In this document: positions 42,163-51,583 of the stretch, piece by piece
How positions within the stretch are numbered: position 1 is the stretch's first letter
How the letters are laid out: the number at the start of each line of letters is the position of its first letter
DNA from: Streptomyces sp. Je 1-369
GTDB taxonomy: Bacteria; Actinomycetota; Actinomycetes; Streptomycetales; Streptomycetaceae
DNA length: 64,000 bases
Reading direction: 5' to 3'
Assembly (NCBI RefSeq): GCF_026810505.1
Contig: NZ_CP101750.1
Location: 1,393,448-1,457,447, forward strand
Program-made: the position numbers and the translations under genes
Notes under the pieces: generated by a model
Told to the model about the DNA's origin: nothing
The model's database searches: none
Seen by the model: the letters and a program-made list of their open reading frames with translations, nothing else

Positions 42163-42756
42163 ATGCCCGTACGCAGCGCGGGAGCTCCCCGCACCGAACT
42201 CATCGCCGACGCCGCCCTCGCCCTCCTGGCGGAACGCGGCATGCGCGGCCTCACCCACCGCGCCGTCGACGAGGTGGCGGGCCTCCCCCAGGGGTCCACG
42301 TCCAACTACGCGCGGACCCGGCTCGCCCTCCTGGAGGCGGCGGTACGACGGCAGGCCGAACGCGAGGCGCAGGTACTGAACCCCGCCGGGATGCCACACC
42401 CGGCAGCGGGGCGCGAGCAGCTGGCCACCGGCCTCGCCCTGGCCCTGCACCAGTACCTGACCGGAGACCATCGTCAACTCCTCGTATCCCGCTACGAGTT
42501 GGCCATGGAAGCGACCCGCAGGCCGGAACTGCGCGCCTTCTACGACGCGGCCGGCGCCCAGTTCAGGGAGCCCCTGGAGTCCCTGCTCCGAGCCGCGGGC
42601 TCCGCCGCACCGGAACGCCACACGCTGTCCCTGGTGGCCTGGTGCGACGGGCTGATGTTCTCGTGCGTGGCGGGCTCGTACCACGCCGCGGCGCCAACGG
42701 AAGAGGAGCTGCGGAGCAGCGTGGGGGAACTGCTGCGGGGGATGCTGGACGGGTGA
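42163..42756 (+). CDS. TetR-family regulator
   Basis: 197 residues, ATG 42163. HTH at about 10-52 (RTELIADAALALLAERGMRGLTHRAVDEVAGLPQGSTSNYARTR), close to the group with the PQGSTSNYF recognition helix, and a C-terminal TetR_C_31-like domain. It should bind the twin palindromes and repress itself and the monooxygenase-oxidoreductase operon. Confidence 0.9.
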   Translation: MPVRSAGAPRTELIADAALALLAERGMRGLTHRAVDEVAGLPQGSTSNYARTRLALLEAAVRRQAEREAQVLNPAGMPHPAAGREQLATGLALALHQYLTGDHRQLLVSRYELAMEATRRPELRAFYDAAGAQFREPLESLLRAAGSAAPERHTLSLVAWCDGLMFSCVAGSYHAAAPTEEELRSSVGELLRGMLDG

Positions 42757-42839
42757 GACACATCAGGTCCGTCACCCGTGCGGGGCAACCTCACCAGGTT
42801 CGTGCGCCAACTGCGCCCCGACCCACCAAAGTTGCGCAG

Positions 42840-43352
42840 ATGCATCGACCGACGACCACCGCCGCCGCGCTCCTCGTCACCGTGGCCGTCTCGGCAGCCG
42901 CCTCGGCCGCCCTCACCGGCTGCACGAGCGTCGAGCGGCCCTCGGGCCCCGGCCCGGCCGCGGCCACCGCACCGCGGCCCGCGCCGCGCACCGACGGAGA
43001 TCAGCGGCCGAAGATCGTGCAGGCCCCGGCCCGGGAAGCGCTGCAGCGCATGGACCCGTCCCGCGGCCCGGCCCCCCGGAAAGCGGACGGAAGCCCGTCA
43101 AGCACCGGAGCCGAACCCTCCGCCCCGCCACCGCCCCGAACGCACCGCCAAGCACCGCCCCCCGCCCCTGCCCCCGCCGCCCCCGCACGCGGCCCCGCCG
43201 CCACACGTCCCGACGCGGGAGCCACCCGGCCCGCGCCCGCCGGGGTCCCCGCCGCCCCGGTCACGGACGTCTGCGCCCTCGGCGAGGCCTACGGCAAGTG
43301 GCGGCCGAACAGCCCCGAAGCGGTCATCTGCCGCGACACGTACGGCCGCTGA
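42840..43352 (+). CDS. Putative lipoprotein, Pro/Ala-rich
   Basis: 170 residues from ATG 42840. Lipoprotein signal: MHRPTTTAAALLVTVAVSAAASAALTGC with lipobox LTGC (Cys about residue 28). A 100-residue Pro/Ala/Arg-rich stalk leads to a short C-terminal module VCALGEAYGKWRPNSPEAVICRDTYGR with two Cys, a cap that I recall from other Streptomyces lipoproteins. Likely anchored outside the membrane. Function unknown. Its stop is 18 nt from the convergent gene's stop. Confidence 0.75.
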   Translation: MHRPTTTAAALLVTVAVSAAASAALTGCTSVERPSGPGPAAATAPRPAPRTDGDQRPKIVQAPAREALQRMDPSRGPAPRKADGSPSSTGAEPSAPPPPRTHRQAPPPAPAPAAPARGPAATRPDAGATRPAPAGVPAAPVTDVCALGEAYGKWRPNSPEAVICRDTYGR

Positions 43353-43370
43353 CCCCGCGACGGAGTGCGC

Positions 43371-43919
<549 letters not shown>

Positions 43920-44123
43920 CGGGTCCTCCGTGGTCGTACGGCCGTCGCCCCCATCCCTCACGACGCTAGCCGCCACCACTGACAATCACGGTCAGGCACG
44001 ATCGCGGGCGGGGCGCTCACCCGTACCACTGGGCCAGCCCGGTGACGCTCCTCGCCACCTCGGCGCGGAGCCCACCCCGTACTCCCTCGCCCACGCCCAC
44101 GACCGCGCCCACGGAGGCTGACG

Positions 44124-44807
44124 TCAGCCGATGTCCGGGATGCGCCAGTCGATCGGCTCGTGTCCCTGCGCCGCGACCGCTTCGTTGATCTGCGTGAACG
44201 GCTGCGAGCCGAAGAACTTCTTCGCGGACAGCGGCGAGGGATGGGCGCCCTGCACGACGATGTGCCGCTCCTCGTCGATGAGCGGGAGCTTCTTCTTCGC
44301 GTAGTTCCCCCACAGGACGAAGACGGCGGGGTCGGGGCGGTCGGCCACCGCCCGGATCACCGCGTCCGTGAACTTCTCCCAGCCCTTGCCCTTGTGGGAG
44401 TTGGCCTCGCCGGAGCGGACGGTGAGGACCGCGTTGAGCAGGAGGACGCCCTGCTGGGCCCACGGCATCAGATAGCCGTTGTCGGGCACGGGGTGGCCGA
44501 GCTCCTCCTTCATCTCCTTGTAGATGTTCCGCAGGGAGGGCGGCGTCTTCACGCCGGGCCGCACGGAGAAGCAGAGGCCGTGCCCCTGGCCCTCGCCGTG
44601 GTAGGGATCCTGACCGAGGACCAGGACCTTCACCTGGTCGTACGGCGTCGCGTCGAGGGCGGCGAAGACCTCCTCGCGCGGAGGATAGACGGGACCCTTC
44701 GCCCGCTCCTCCTCGACGAACTCGGTGAGCTCCTTGAAGTAGGGCTTCTGGAGCTCCTCGCCGAGGACTCCGCGCCAGGACGCGGGCAGCATGGCGATGT
44801 CGGTCAC
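44124..44807 (-). CDS. ung: Uracil-DNA glycosylase, family 1
   Basis: 227 residues from GTG 44807, GGAGG 8 nt upstream. Family 1 UDG with all motifs: VLVLGQDPYHGEGQGHGLCFSV (catalytic Asp in GQDPYHG near residue 66), LLLNAVLTVR, VLWGNYAKKK and the minor-groove loop GAHPSPLSAKKFFGSQPF with catalytic His. It removes uracil arising from cytosine deamination, important in a GC-rich genome. Full length for the family. Confidence 0.96.
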   Translation of the reverse strand: MTDIAMLPASWRGVLGEELQKPYFKELTEFVEEERAKGPVYPPREEVFAALDATPYDQVKVLVLGQDPYHGEGQGHGLCFSVRPGVKTPPSLRNIYKEMKEELGHPVPDNGYLMPWAQQGVLLLNAVLTVRSGEANSHKGKGWEKFTDAVIRAVADRPDPAVFVLWGNYAKKKLPLIDEERHIVVQGAHPSPLSAKKFFGSQPFTQINEAVAAQGHEPIDWRIPDIG

Positions 44808-44910
44808 GTCAACAACCTCCGGTGTGCGGTCACTTCTCACCACAGAACCTACCGGCGCCCACTGACAACCGGCCCGCCGCCCACCGACAACCGACGCACC
44901 GCCTCGTCGC

Positions 44911-46512
44911 TCACCAGCTGGTCTTGCGCTGAAGCTCCCACATCATCATGATCGCCGACGGGTCGAGGGCCCGCTCACCGCCCGCGATCTCCTCGCTGGA
45001 CATGATGTACTGCTTGCCCTGCCACAGCGGCAGCAGCCTGACGTCGTCGACGAGGATCTCCTGGGCCCGCTCGAACTCGTCGATCACGGCACCCCGGTCG
45101 GTCTCCCTGCGCTCGCGCGGCAGCACCTCGTCCGTGATCTCCTTGGACGGGTAGGGCGTGTTGAGCACGTTCTCCGGGCCGACGAACGGCGCGATGAAGT
45201 TGTCCGCGTCCGGGAAGTCGGGGAACCATCCTCGGCCGAAGACGGGGTACTCACCGTTGCTGTACCCCTCCTGGAACTCGGTCCAGGGGCGGCTCTTGAG
45301 GGTGATCTTGAAGAGTCCCGAGCCCTCCAGCTGGCGCTTGAGCTCGGCGAACTCGGGCTCGGTCGCCGAGCCGTAGCGATCGGTGGTGTACCAGAGGGTG
45401 AGCGGCACCGGCTGGTGGATGCCGGCGTCGGTGAGGATCTTCCTGGCCTTGGCGGCGCTGGGGTTTCCGTAGTCGTCGAAGAACCCGGTGGCGTGGCCGG
45501 TGAGGCCCCTGGGGACCATGGAGTACAGCGGCTCGACGGTGTCCTTGTAGATCTTGTGGGCGATGGCGCCGCGGTCGACGATCTGCGCGACGGCCCGCCT
45601 GACCGGCAGTTTCCGCGCCCAGGGGTCCTTGGTGTTGAACACCAGGTAGCGGATTTCGGTGCCCGAGCCCTCGACGAGCTCGATGTCCTGCTCGCGCCTG
45701 CCGCGCCCCTGCATGGCGACGATGTCCTCGGAGGCGAGGCCTCGGAAGGTCACGTCGATCTGCTTGTTCTTGAGGGCGCCGACCATGGCCGACGACTTCT
45801 TGAAGTAGCGGATGGTCACGGCGTCGTTCTTGACGTCGGCCGCGCCTTCGTAATGATCGTTCTTGACCAGTTCGGCCTTGTCGTTCGGCGTGTACGCGTC
45901 CAGGGTGTACGGGCCCGAGCCGGTCAGCTCGTCGCCTTCGCGGAGCTTGTCCGCCGGGTACTCCTTGGGGTCGACGATCGACATGGCGGGGGTCGCGAGG
46001 ACGAAGGGGAAGGTCGCGTCGGCCTTCTTGAGGTGGAAGGCGACCGTCAGGTCCCCCTCCGTCTCGACCTTGTCGAGCGAGCCGAGCAGGCCGGTGGGGC
46101 CGCCCTTGGCGTTGATGGTCCGTATGCGGTCGAAGGAGTACTTCACGGCGGCCGCGTCCAGTTCGTCGCCGTCGGAGAACTTCAGGCCCTCGCGCAGCTC
46201 GCAGGTGTAGACCGTGCTGGAGGCGTCGCTGAACTTGCAGGACTCGGCGGCGTCCGGCTCCGGCTCGGTGGCCCCCGAGGGGAAGCTGAGGAGCGTCTGG
46301 AAAACGTTTCTGTAGAGCTCCCAGGAGCTGTCCCAGGCCTTCGCCGGGTCCAGGGTGCTCGGCGCGCTCATCGTGCCGACGGTGATCTGCTCCTCGTCGT
46401 CCGACCCTTCGGACGACAGCATCCCGCAGCCGGCGAGCAGCGACATGGACGCGATCGCCGCCACCGGACGCAGACCCCTGATCCGCTTAGCAGGGGGAAC
46501 TTCACTGAACAC
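44911..46512 (-). CDS. Peptide/nickel-type ABC transporter substrate-binding lipoprotein (SBP_bac_5)
   Basis: 533 residues from GTG 46512, GAGGAG 7 nt upstream. Lipoprotein signal ending LLAGC. Family 5 solute-binding protein: ITVGTMSAPSTLDPAKAWDSSWELYRNVFQTLLSF, LREGLKFSDGDELDAAAVKYSFDRI, FHLKKADATFPFVLATPAMSIVDP, and RRAVAQIVDRGAIAHKIYKDTVEPLYSMVP are the usual landmarks of OppA/DppA proteins. No permease or ATPase gene is adjacent, so it must serve a transporter encoded elsewhere or act in signalling. Confidence 0.9.
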   Translation of the reverse strand: MFSEVPPAKRIRGLRPVAAIASMSLLAGCGMLSSEGSDDEEQITVGTMSAPSTLDPAKAWDSSWELYRNVFQTLLSFPSGATEPEPDAAESCKFSDASSTVYTCELREGLKFSDGDELDAAAVKYSFDRIRTINAKGGPTGLLGSLDKVETEGDLTVAFHLKKADATFPFVLATPAMSIVDPKEYPADKLREGDELTGSGPYTLDAYTPNDKAELVKNDHYEGAADVKNDAVTIRYFKKSSAMVGALKNKQIDVTFRGLASEDIVAMQGRGRREQDIELVEGSGTEIRYLVFNTKDPWARKLPVRRAVAQIVDRGAIAHKIYKDTVEPLYSMVPRGLTGHATGFFDDYGNPSAAKARKILTDAGIHQPVPLTLWYTTDRYGSATEPEFAELKRQLEGSGLFKITLKSRPWTEFQEGYSNGEYPVFGRGWFPDFPDADNFIAPFVGPENVLNTPYPSKEITDEVLPRERRETDRGAVIDEFERAQEILVDDVRLLPLWQGKQYIMSSEEIAGGERALDPSAIMMMWELQRKTSW

Positions 46513-46654
46513 GCGCACGCTCCTCGATCGGCCATGCCATGGGGTCGGGAGACAATATCGCAGTGCCCTGTCGGGCCAAGTCCTGGCGCCGACAGGGCAC
46601 TTGATGCGGGGGAACGTCACCGAAAGGGCGTCTCCGCCGGGTGTGCGGCCTTCG

Positions 46655-47410
46655 TCAGCCGACGCCCGCATTGAGGAAGATGCCGCCATCGACCACGAGT
46701 GTCTGGCCCGTGACCCAGTCGGACTGGCCGGACGTGAGGAACGCGGCCGCGCCCCCGATGTCCTCCGGCACTCCGAGCCGGCCGAGCGGGTAGGAGGCCG
46801 CCGCCTCCGCCTCGCGGCCCTCGTACAGCGCCTGGGCGAACTTGGTCTTGACGACGGCGGGCGCGATCGAGTTCACCCGCACCTTCGGGGCGAACTCGTG
46901 GGCGAGCTGCAGGGTGAGGTTGACCATGGCGGCCTTGCTCATCCCGTACGCGCCGATGAACGGCGACGCGGAGACTCCGGCGACGGAGGCGATGTTCACG
47001 ATCGCGCCGCCGTTCTCGCTCTGCCAGGCCCGCCAGGTCTGCTGGGCGAAGCCGAGCGCCGAGATGACGTTGGTCTCGAACACCTTGCGGGCCACGTTGA
47101 GGTCCATCTCGGCCATCGGGCCGAAGACCGGGTTCGTACCGGCGTTGTTGATCAGGAAGTCGACACGTCCGAAGGCCTCCATGGCGCGCTCGACGGCGAC
47201 CGCCTGGTGGGCCTCGTCGTGCGCCTTGCCCGCCACCCCGATGACGCGGTCGGCGCCGAGCTTCTCGACGGCCTCCTTGAGGGCGTCCTCGTTGCGTCCC
47301 GTGATGCAGACCCGGTCGCCGCGCGCCACCAGCGCCTCGGCGATGCCGTATCCGATGCCGCGGCTCGCTCCGGTGACGAGCGCGGCCTTTCCGCTGTCCT
47401 GCACAGCCAT
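46655..47410 (-). CDS. Short-chain dehydrogenase/reductase (FabG-like)
   Basis: 251 residues, ATG 47410. Classical SDR: cofactor motif LVTGASRGIGYGIAEAL, LINNAGTN, catalytic Ser in VNIASVAGVS and YGMSK, closing QTLVVDGG. The N-terminal Arg in TGRN implies NADPH. It starts 24 nt after the stop of the next SDR gene, so they form an operon, perhaps for 3-hydroxyacyl or alcohol/ketone conversion. Substrate not determinable. Confidence 0.9.
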   Translation of the reverse strand: MAVQDSGKAALVTGASRGIGYGIAEALVARGDRVCITGRNEDALKEAVEKLGADRVIGVAGKAHDEAHQAVAVERAMEAFGRVDFLINNAGTNPVFGPMAEMDLNVARKVFETNVISALGFAQQTWRAWQSENGGAIVNIASVAGVSASPFIGAYGMSKAAMVNLTLQLAHEFAPKVRVNSIAPAVVKTKFAQALYEGREAEAAASYPLGRLGVPEDIGGAAAFLTSGQSDWVTGQTLVVDGGIFLNAGVG

Positions 47411-47433
47411 GATCTCTGCCTCCGCCTTTCAGG

Positions 47434-48195
47434 TCAGTTGAGCGGGCCGCCGGCCACGTACATGACCTGCCCCGACACAAACCCGGCCGCGTCGCCCGTG
47501 AAGAAGGCGATGGCGTTGGCGATGTCCTCGGGGCGGCCGACGCGCTGCACCGGGATCTGGGTGGCGGCCGCGGCCTGGAAGTCCTCGAAGCCCATGCCGA
47601 CGCGGTCGGCGGTGGCCTTGGTCATCTCGGTGACGATGAAGCCCGGGGCGACGGAGTTGGCGGTGACGCCGAACTTGCCGAGCTCCTTGGCGAGGGTCTT
47701 GGTGAAGCCCTGGAGGCCGGCCTTGGCGGCGGCGTAGTTGACCTGGCCGCGGTTGCCGAGCGCGGAGGACGAGGAGAGGTTGACGATACGGCCGAAGTTG
47801 GCGTCCACCATGTGCTTCTGGCAGGCCTTCGACATCAGGAAGGCGCCGCGCAGGTGCACGTTCATGACCGTGTCCCAGTCGGTCGCGCTCATCTTGAAGA
47901 GGAGGTTGTCGCGGAGCACACCGGCGTTGTTGACGAGGATCGTCGGCGCGCCGAGCTCCTCGGCGATACGGGCGACGGCGGCCTCGACCTGGGCCTCGTC
48001 GGACACGTCGCAGCCGACCGCGATCGCCTTGCCACCGGCCGCGGTGATCTGCGCGACGGTGTCCTTGCAGGCGGCCTCGTCGAGGTCGATGACGGCCACG
48101 GCGCGGCCCTCGGCGGCGAGCCGTACTGCGGTCGCCGCGCCGATGCCTCGCGCTGCGCCGGTCACGACCGCGACGCGCTGCTCTGTGGTGGACAT
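47434..48195 (-). CDS. fabG: 3-oxoacyl-ACP reductase FabG-like SDR
   Basis: 253 residues, ATG 48195. Classical SDR: VVTGAARGIGAATAVRLA, Asp after the second strand (VIDLDE), ILVNNAGVLRDNLLFKM, catalytic SSSSALGNRGQVNYAAAKAG, and the closing QVMYVAGGP. The NAGVLRDNLLFKM and NYAAAKAG segments are typical of FabG and mycobacterial FabG4-type reductases. First gene of a two-SDR operon. With a second SDR but no acyl carrier gene nearby, a degradative or storage-lipid role is as likely as fatty-acid synthesis. Confidence 0.88.
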   Translation of the reverse strand: MSTTEQRVAVVTGAARGIGAATAVRLAAEGRAVAVIDLDEAACKDTVAQITAAGGKAIAVGCDVSDEAQVEAAVARIAEELGAPTILVNNAGVLRDNLLFKMSATDWDTVMNVHLRGAFLMSKACQKHMVDANFGRIVNLSSSSALGNRGQVNYAAAKAGLQGFTKTLAKELGKFGVTANSVAPGFIVTEMTKATADRVGMGFEDFQAAAATQIPVQRVGRPEDIANAIAFFTGDAAGFVSGQVMYVAGGPLN

Positions 48196-48212
48196 GCTGG
48201 TTCTCCTCGCCC

Positions 48213-48272
48213 TTGGGATGCGGCTCTACGGGATGGAGCTTTACGGAGTGGGGCTCCACGGAGTGGGGCTCC
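48213..48272. repeat. 15-bp tandem repeat upstream of fabG
   Basis: Four units, the last two identical (ACGGAGTGGGGCTCC at 48243 and 48258), lying in the fabG leader. Not in a supported gene. May space promoter elements. Confidence 0.7.
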
Positions 48273-48398
48273 AACGGTACGCCCCGATGGTGAGCGACCG
48301 CTTAGTACCTTCAGCTGGACGAGACGCTAGAAGGCCTGGCACCGGGTGTCAACGGCCCACAGGAGAGGTGTGACTCTTTATGTCACCCCTGTGCCTCT

Positions 48399-48797
48399 TC
48401 ACTTCACCAACAGCTCGACGAGCCGGTTCACCTCGGCCTCGGGATCCGCCGTGAGACCGGTGTGTACGGGGCCGGGCTGGAGCACCGTGGAGCGCGGCGC
48501 GATCAGCCAGCGGAAGCGCCGCCCCGCGTCGTCCCGCTCGGCCTGACCCGCGGCCTCGCCGCCCTCGCAGATCCGCTCGACGGCACCCAGCGCGGCCCGG
48601 ATGCCGTCCGCGTCGGCCGCCGGGTCCAGGGCGAGGAGCTTGGCCTCGTCGAGGTGCGTGCGGGCGGCGACGTACGACTTGGCGCGGCAGTAGAGCACGA
48701 CGCCCGCGTTGAACTGCTCACCGCGCTCCACGCGCGGCACGACGCGCACCAGCGCGTACTCGAAGACGTCCCGTACGGGCGCGGTCTGCTCGGTCAC
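48399..48797 (-). CDS. DUF3037 protein, partner of HipA-like kinase
   Basis: 132 residues from GTG 48797, overlapping the upstream stop as GTGA. DUF3037: FEYALVRVVPRVERGEQFNAGVVLYCRAKSYVAARTHLDEAKLLAL and RRFRWLIAPRSTVLQPGPVHTGLTADPEAEVNRLVELLV. Translationally coupled to a HipA-like kinase gene in many actinobacteria, it is probably that kinase's partner or target, but its role has not been shown to my knowledge. Confidence 0.88.
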   Translation of the reverse strand: MTEQTAPVRDVFEYALVRVVPRVERGEQFNAGVVLYCRAKSYVAARTHLDEAKLLALDPAADADGIRAALGAVERICEGGEAAGQAERDDAGRRFRWLIAPRSTVLQPGPVHTGLTADPEAEVNRLVELLVK

Positions 48798-49582
48798 TGG
48801 GTGGCGCCCTTCGGTCCGGCACCCGGCAGGGTGATCCGCTCGTGGATGGTCTTGGCGCGCGGCAGGAGGGCCGCTACGTAGGCGCGGCGCACGTCGTCCG
48901 GGCCGTCGAAGCCCGGCTCGTCCGCCAGCCACTCCTCGGGCACCTCGGCGGCGACCTCGGCGAGCAGTTCCTCGGTGACGAGCGGGGCGAGCTCGGCGGT
49001 GGCCGCCGCGATGTCGGGGCCGTAGGGGGCGAGAACGTGGTCCGACGCGTCGTACGGCTTGGCGGCCGCGGTCTCCGCGGTGCGCCAGTTGTGGTGCCAG
49101 ATCATGCTCGCCCCGTGGTCGATCAGCCACAGGTCGCCGTGCCACATGAGCAGGTTCGGATTGCGCCAGGAGCGGTCCACGTTGTTGATCAGCGCGTCGA
49201 ACCAGATGACGCGGCCCGCCTCGGCCGGGTCCACCACGTGGGCGAGCGGGTCGAAGCCGAGGGCGCCTGACAGGAACTCCATGCCGAGGTTGAGTCCGCC
49301 GCTCGCCTTCAGCAGCGCCTGCACCCGTTCGTCGGGCTCGCCGAGGCCGAGGACCGGGTCGAGCTGGATCCCCGTGAGCCGAGGCATCCGCAGGCCGAGC
49401 CTGCGGGCCAGCTCGCCGCAGATCACCTCGGCGACGAGTGTCTTGCGGCCCTGTCCCGCGCCGGTGAACTTGAGGACGTACGTTCCGTACGTTCCGTGGT
49501 CGTCGGTCTCGACGAGCCCGGGCAGTGATCCGCCTTCCCGCAGGGGTGTGACGTAACGGACCGCGGTGACGTGGCTGAGCAT
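48794..49582 (-). CDS. HipA-like kinase domain protein
   Basis: 262 residues, ATG 49582. A compact relative of HipA/PI3-4-kinase folds: [30 protein letters not shown] carries the Lys and Glu of the ATP site, [18 protein letters not shown] the catalytic loop (D...N in HRD-like form), and [13 protein letters not shown] the metal-binding DHG. It lacks HipA's N-terminal subdomain, and no HipB-like antitoxin is present. It may phosphorylate a protein or small molecule; the coupled DUF3037 protein is the obvious candidate partner. Confidence 0.85.
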   Translation of the reverse strand: MLSHVTAVRYVTPLREGGSLPGLVETDDHGTYGTYVLKFTGAGQGRKTLVAEVICGELARRLGLRMPRLTGIQLDPVLGLGEPDERVQALLKASGGLNLGMEFLSGALGFDPLAHVVDPAEAGRVIWFDALINNVDRSWRNPNLLMWHGDLWLIDHGASMIWHHNWRTAETAAAKPYDASDHVLAPYGPDIAAATAELAPLVTEELLAEVAAEVPEEWLADEPGFDGPDDVRRAYVAALLPRAKTIHERITLPGAGPKGATQ

Positions 49583-49635
49583 TGGCCCAGATTACAGAGT
49601 TGAACGCGGTGGCCCGCGGCCCCGTACCACTGGAC

Positions 49636-50070
49636 ATGACGACTTACGAAGAGACGCTCTCCGAGCCCAGCCGCCGCACGGTCGTGGCCACGATCGGCGC
49701 CGCGGGCCTGGCCGCCGCCCTGACCGCCTGCGGGGGCGGCGAGAGCTCCGCCGAGGACGGCGGCGACGGTGACGGTGACGCGGGCGGTGTCCTCGCCAGG
49801 ACGTCCGACATCCCCGTGGGCGGCGGCAAGATCTTCAAGGACGCGGAGGTGGTGGTCACCCAGCCCACGAAGGGCGAGTTCAAGGCGTTCTCCAGCCTCT
49901 GCACCCACAAGGGGTGCCCGGTGACGACCGTCGAGGGCGGCACCGTCAACTGTCCGTGCCATGGCAGCAAGTTCGACATCGCCGACGGCAGCGTGCGGGG
50001 CGGGCCCGCGCCGAAGCCGCTGCCGGCCGCCGCGATCACCGTGACGGGCGGCTCGATCAAGCGGGCCTGA
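49636..50070 (+). CDS. Rieske [2Fe-2S] Tat lipoprotein
   Basis: 144 residues from ATG 49636. Twin-arginine signal [21 protein letters not shown] ending in a lipobox-like LTAC, so a Tat-exported lipoprotein. Acidic Gly/Asp linker, then the Rieske domain with [10 protein letters not shown] and [25 protein letters not shown]: both Cys-His pairs and the Gly-Pro-Ala closing loop are present. An outer-face electron carrier; no oxygenase or bc-complex gene is adjacent. Its final 14 nt overlap the convergent gene. Confidence 0.92.
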   Translation: MTTYEETLSEPSRRTVVATIGAAGLAAALTACGGGESSAEDGGDGDGDAGGVLARTSDIPVGGGKIFKDAEVVVTQPTKGEFKAFSSLCTHKGCPVTTVEGGTVNCPCHGSKFDIADGSVRGGPAPKPLPAAAITVTGGSIKRA

Positions 50071-50710
50071 CCGGCCGTCCCGGCAGTTTCCACGCGGCCA
50101 GCACGTCCTGCGTGGCCGTGATGGTGGCGACGAGCGCGAGGGTGTTGCGGACCATGGCCGGCGTGTAGTCGGCGGGGACGCCCGCGATGGCGTCGGCGGG
50201 TACGACGGCGGTGTAACCGAGGTTCACCGCGTCGAACACGGCGTTCGGGATCGCGACGTTGGCCGAGACCCCGGTGACCAGCAGGGTGCGGCAGCCGAGA
50301 TTGCGCAGGAGCGGGTCCACGTCGGTGCCCGCGACGGGTGACAGGCCGTGCAGGCGGCGTACGACGAAGTCCTCGTCGGCCACCTCGATCGGCGGGGCGA
50401 TCCGCACGGCCGCGGTGCCCGAGAGCTGCTGCACGGGCAGTCGCTCGGCGGCCCGGAAGAGCCGGGCGTTGTGGCTGGCCCCGCGCCCGTCGGGCCGCCG
50501 CTCGGCCACCGCGTGCAGCACCTGGACGCCGCACTGGTGTGCCGCGGCCACCAGCCGGGCGACGTTGGCGAGGGCCCCCGAGGACCGTGCCGCCGCGGCG
50601 AGTTCGGGCAGGGCGCTCTCGGTGCCGACGACGCCCTGCTGGCACTCGACGGTCAGCAGGGCGGTGGTGGCGGGGTCGAGGATCTCCCTGAGCTTTTCGT
50701 ACGACGGCAT
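50057..50710 (-). CDS. Isochorismatase-fold protein with altered catalytic residues
   Basis: 217 residues, ATG 50710. Cysteine-hydrolase/isochorismatase fold: [52 protein letters not shown] and [36 protein letters not shown]. The usual Asp of VIDMQ is Glu (VECQQG), and the nucleophilic Cys of the GVxxNxC motif is Ala (GVSANVAI). The Cys is also missing in true isochorismatases such as EntB, but the Asp is not. Either an unusual hydrolase or a binding protein without activity. Confidence 0.82.
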   Translation of the reverse strand: MPSYEKLREILDPATTALLTVECQQGVVGTESALPELAAAARSSGALANVARLVAAAHQCGVQVLHAVAERRPDGRGASHNARLFRAAERLPVQQLSGTAAVRIAPPIEVADEDFVVRRLHGLSPVAGTDVDPLLRNLGCRTLLVTGVSANVAIPNAVFDAVNLGYTAVVPADAIAGVPADYTPAMVRNTLALVATITATQDVLAAWKLPGRPVRPA

Positions 50711-50870
50711 GGCTTCCCCTTGTCGCGGACGTCCCGGACACCGGCCGAGACACCGGCCGAGACACCGGCCGGCGAGAGGCTAACGGCCATTGCGCCACTA
50801 AGGAAGAGCGTCCATGCTTTCCCGACAGCCTTCCTGACACTCAGTCAGGCGGCTCCGAACAGGAGGGCAC

Positions 50871-51347
50871 ATGGCCGTCACGCAGCGCCGGGGTCGCCGG
50901 ATCATGATGACGCCGGAGGAGCTCGACGCGTTCCTCACCGAGGAGCGCACCTGCCGGGTGGCGACCGTGTCGCCGGACGGTGCGCCGCACGTCAGCACGC
51001 TCTGGTTCGCCTGGGACGGCACGTCCCTGTGGCTGTACTCGATCACCCGCAGCAAGCGCTGGGCCGACCTGCGCAAGGACCCGCGGATCGCCGTAGTGGT
51101 CGACACCGGCGAGGAGTACGGCGAGCTGCGCGGGGTGGAGCTGTCCGGCACGGTGGATTTCGTGGGCGAGATCCCGCGCACGGGCGGCCCCTGTCCAGAA
51201 CTCGACGTCCCGGAGCGCCTGTTCGCGCGCAAGGTCTTCGGCCTCGACGAGATGCCGCACGACGGGCGTCACGGATGGCTGCGGCTGACCCCGGACGCCG
51301 TCGCGTCCTGGGACTTCCGGAAGCTGACCGACCTCGGCCGGCCGTAG
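50871..51347 (+). CDS. PPOX-class flavin/F420-binding oxidoreductase
   Basis: 158 residues, ATG 50871 (ATG 50904 is an alternative). Split beta-barrel of the pyridoxamine-oxidase/FDOR group: EERTCRVATVSPDGAPHVSTLWFAWDGTSLWLYSITRSKRWADLRKDPRIAVVVDTGEEYGELRGVELSGTVDF read in segments matches F420-dependent (FDOR-B) proteins of actinobacteria. Likely reduces a small organic substrate using F420 or FMN. Confidence 0.85.
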   Translation: MAVTQRRGRRIMMTPEELDAFLTEERTCRVATVSPDGAPHVSTLWFAWDGTSLWLYSITRSKRWADLRKDPRIAVVVDTGEEYGELRGVELSGTVDFVGEIPRTGGPCPELDVPERLFARKVFGLDEMPHDGRHGWLRLTPDAVASWDFRKLTDLGRP

Positions 51348-51583
51348 CGCCCGGCGACCGGGGCCCGCGGCTGCGGCCCGCGGCCCGCAGCAGGGATCCG
51401 TAGTGCTGCCGGGCTCGATCACCGACAGAAGAAACCAAAGGGGCTTACCGGCCCAACGAAGACCCCCCGTTCGAAGGTGAAGAGACGTTTCTGCCGGTAA
51501 GGGGCGTCTGCTGGCTGGGAGGACAAGACCTCGGTGCCCCGACCCCCGGGGCGCGACCGACCCCCACCCGGAGGTGGCCGTCC

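Noticed and set aside
44017..44114. Possible 31-codon minus-strand ORF ending SVTGLAQWYG
   Set aside because: Too short, with no ribosome site and no family; GC bias alone can give this.
48213..48272. 15-bp repeats before fabG as part of an N-terminal coding extension
   Set aside because: The open frame reading VEPHS repeats is not the fabG frame and has no start with a ribosome site; fabG ATG 48195 begins right at the SDR fold.
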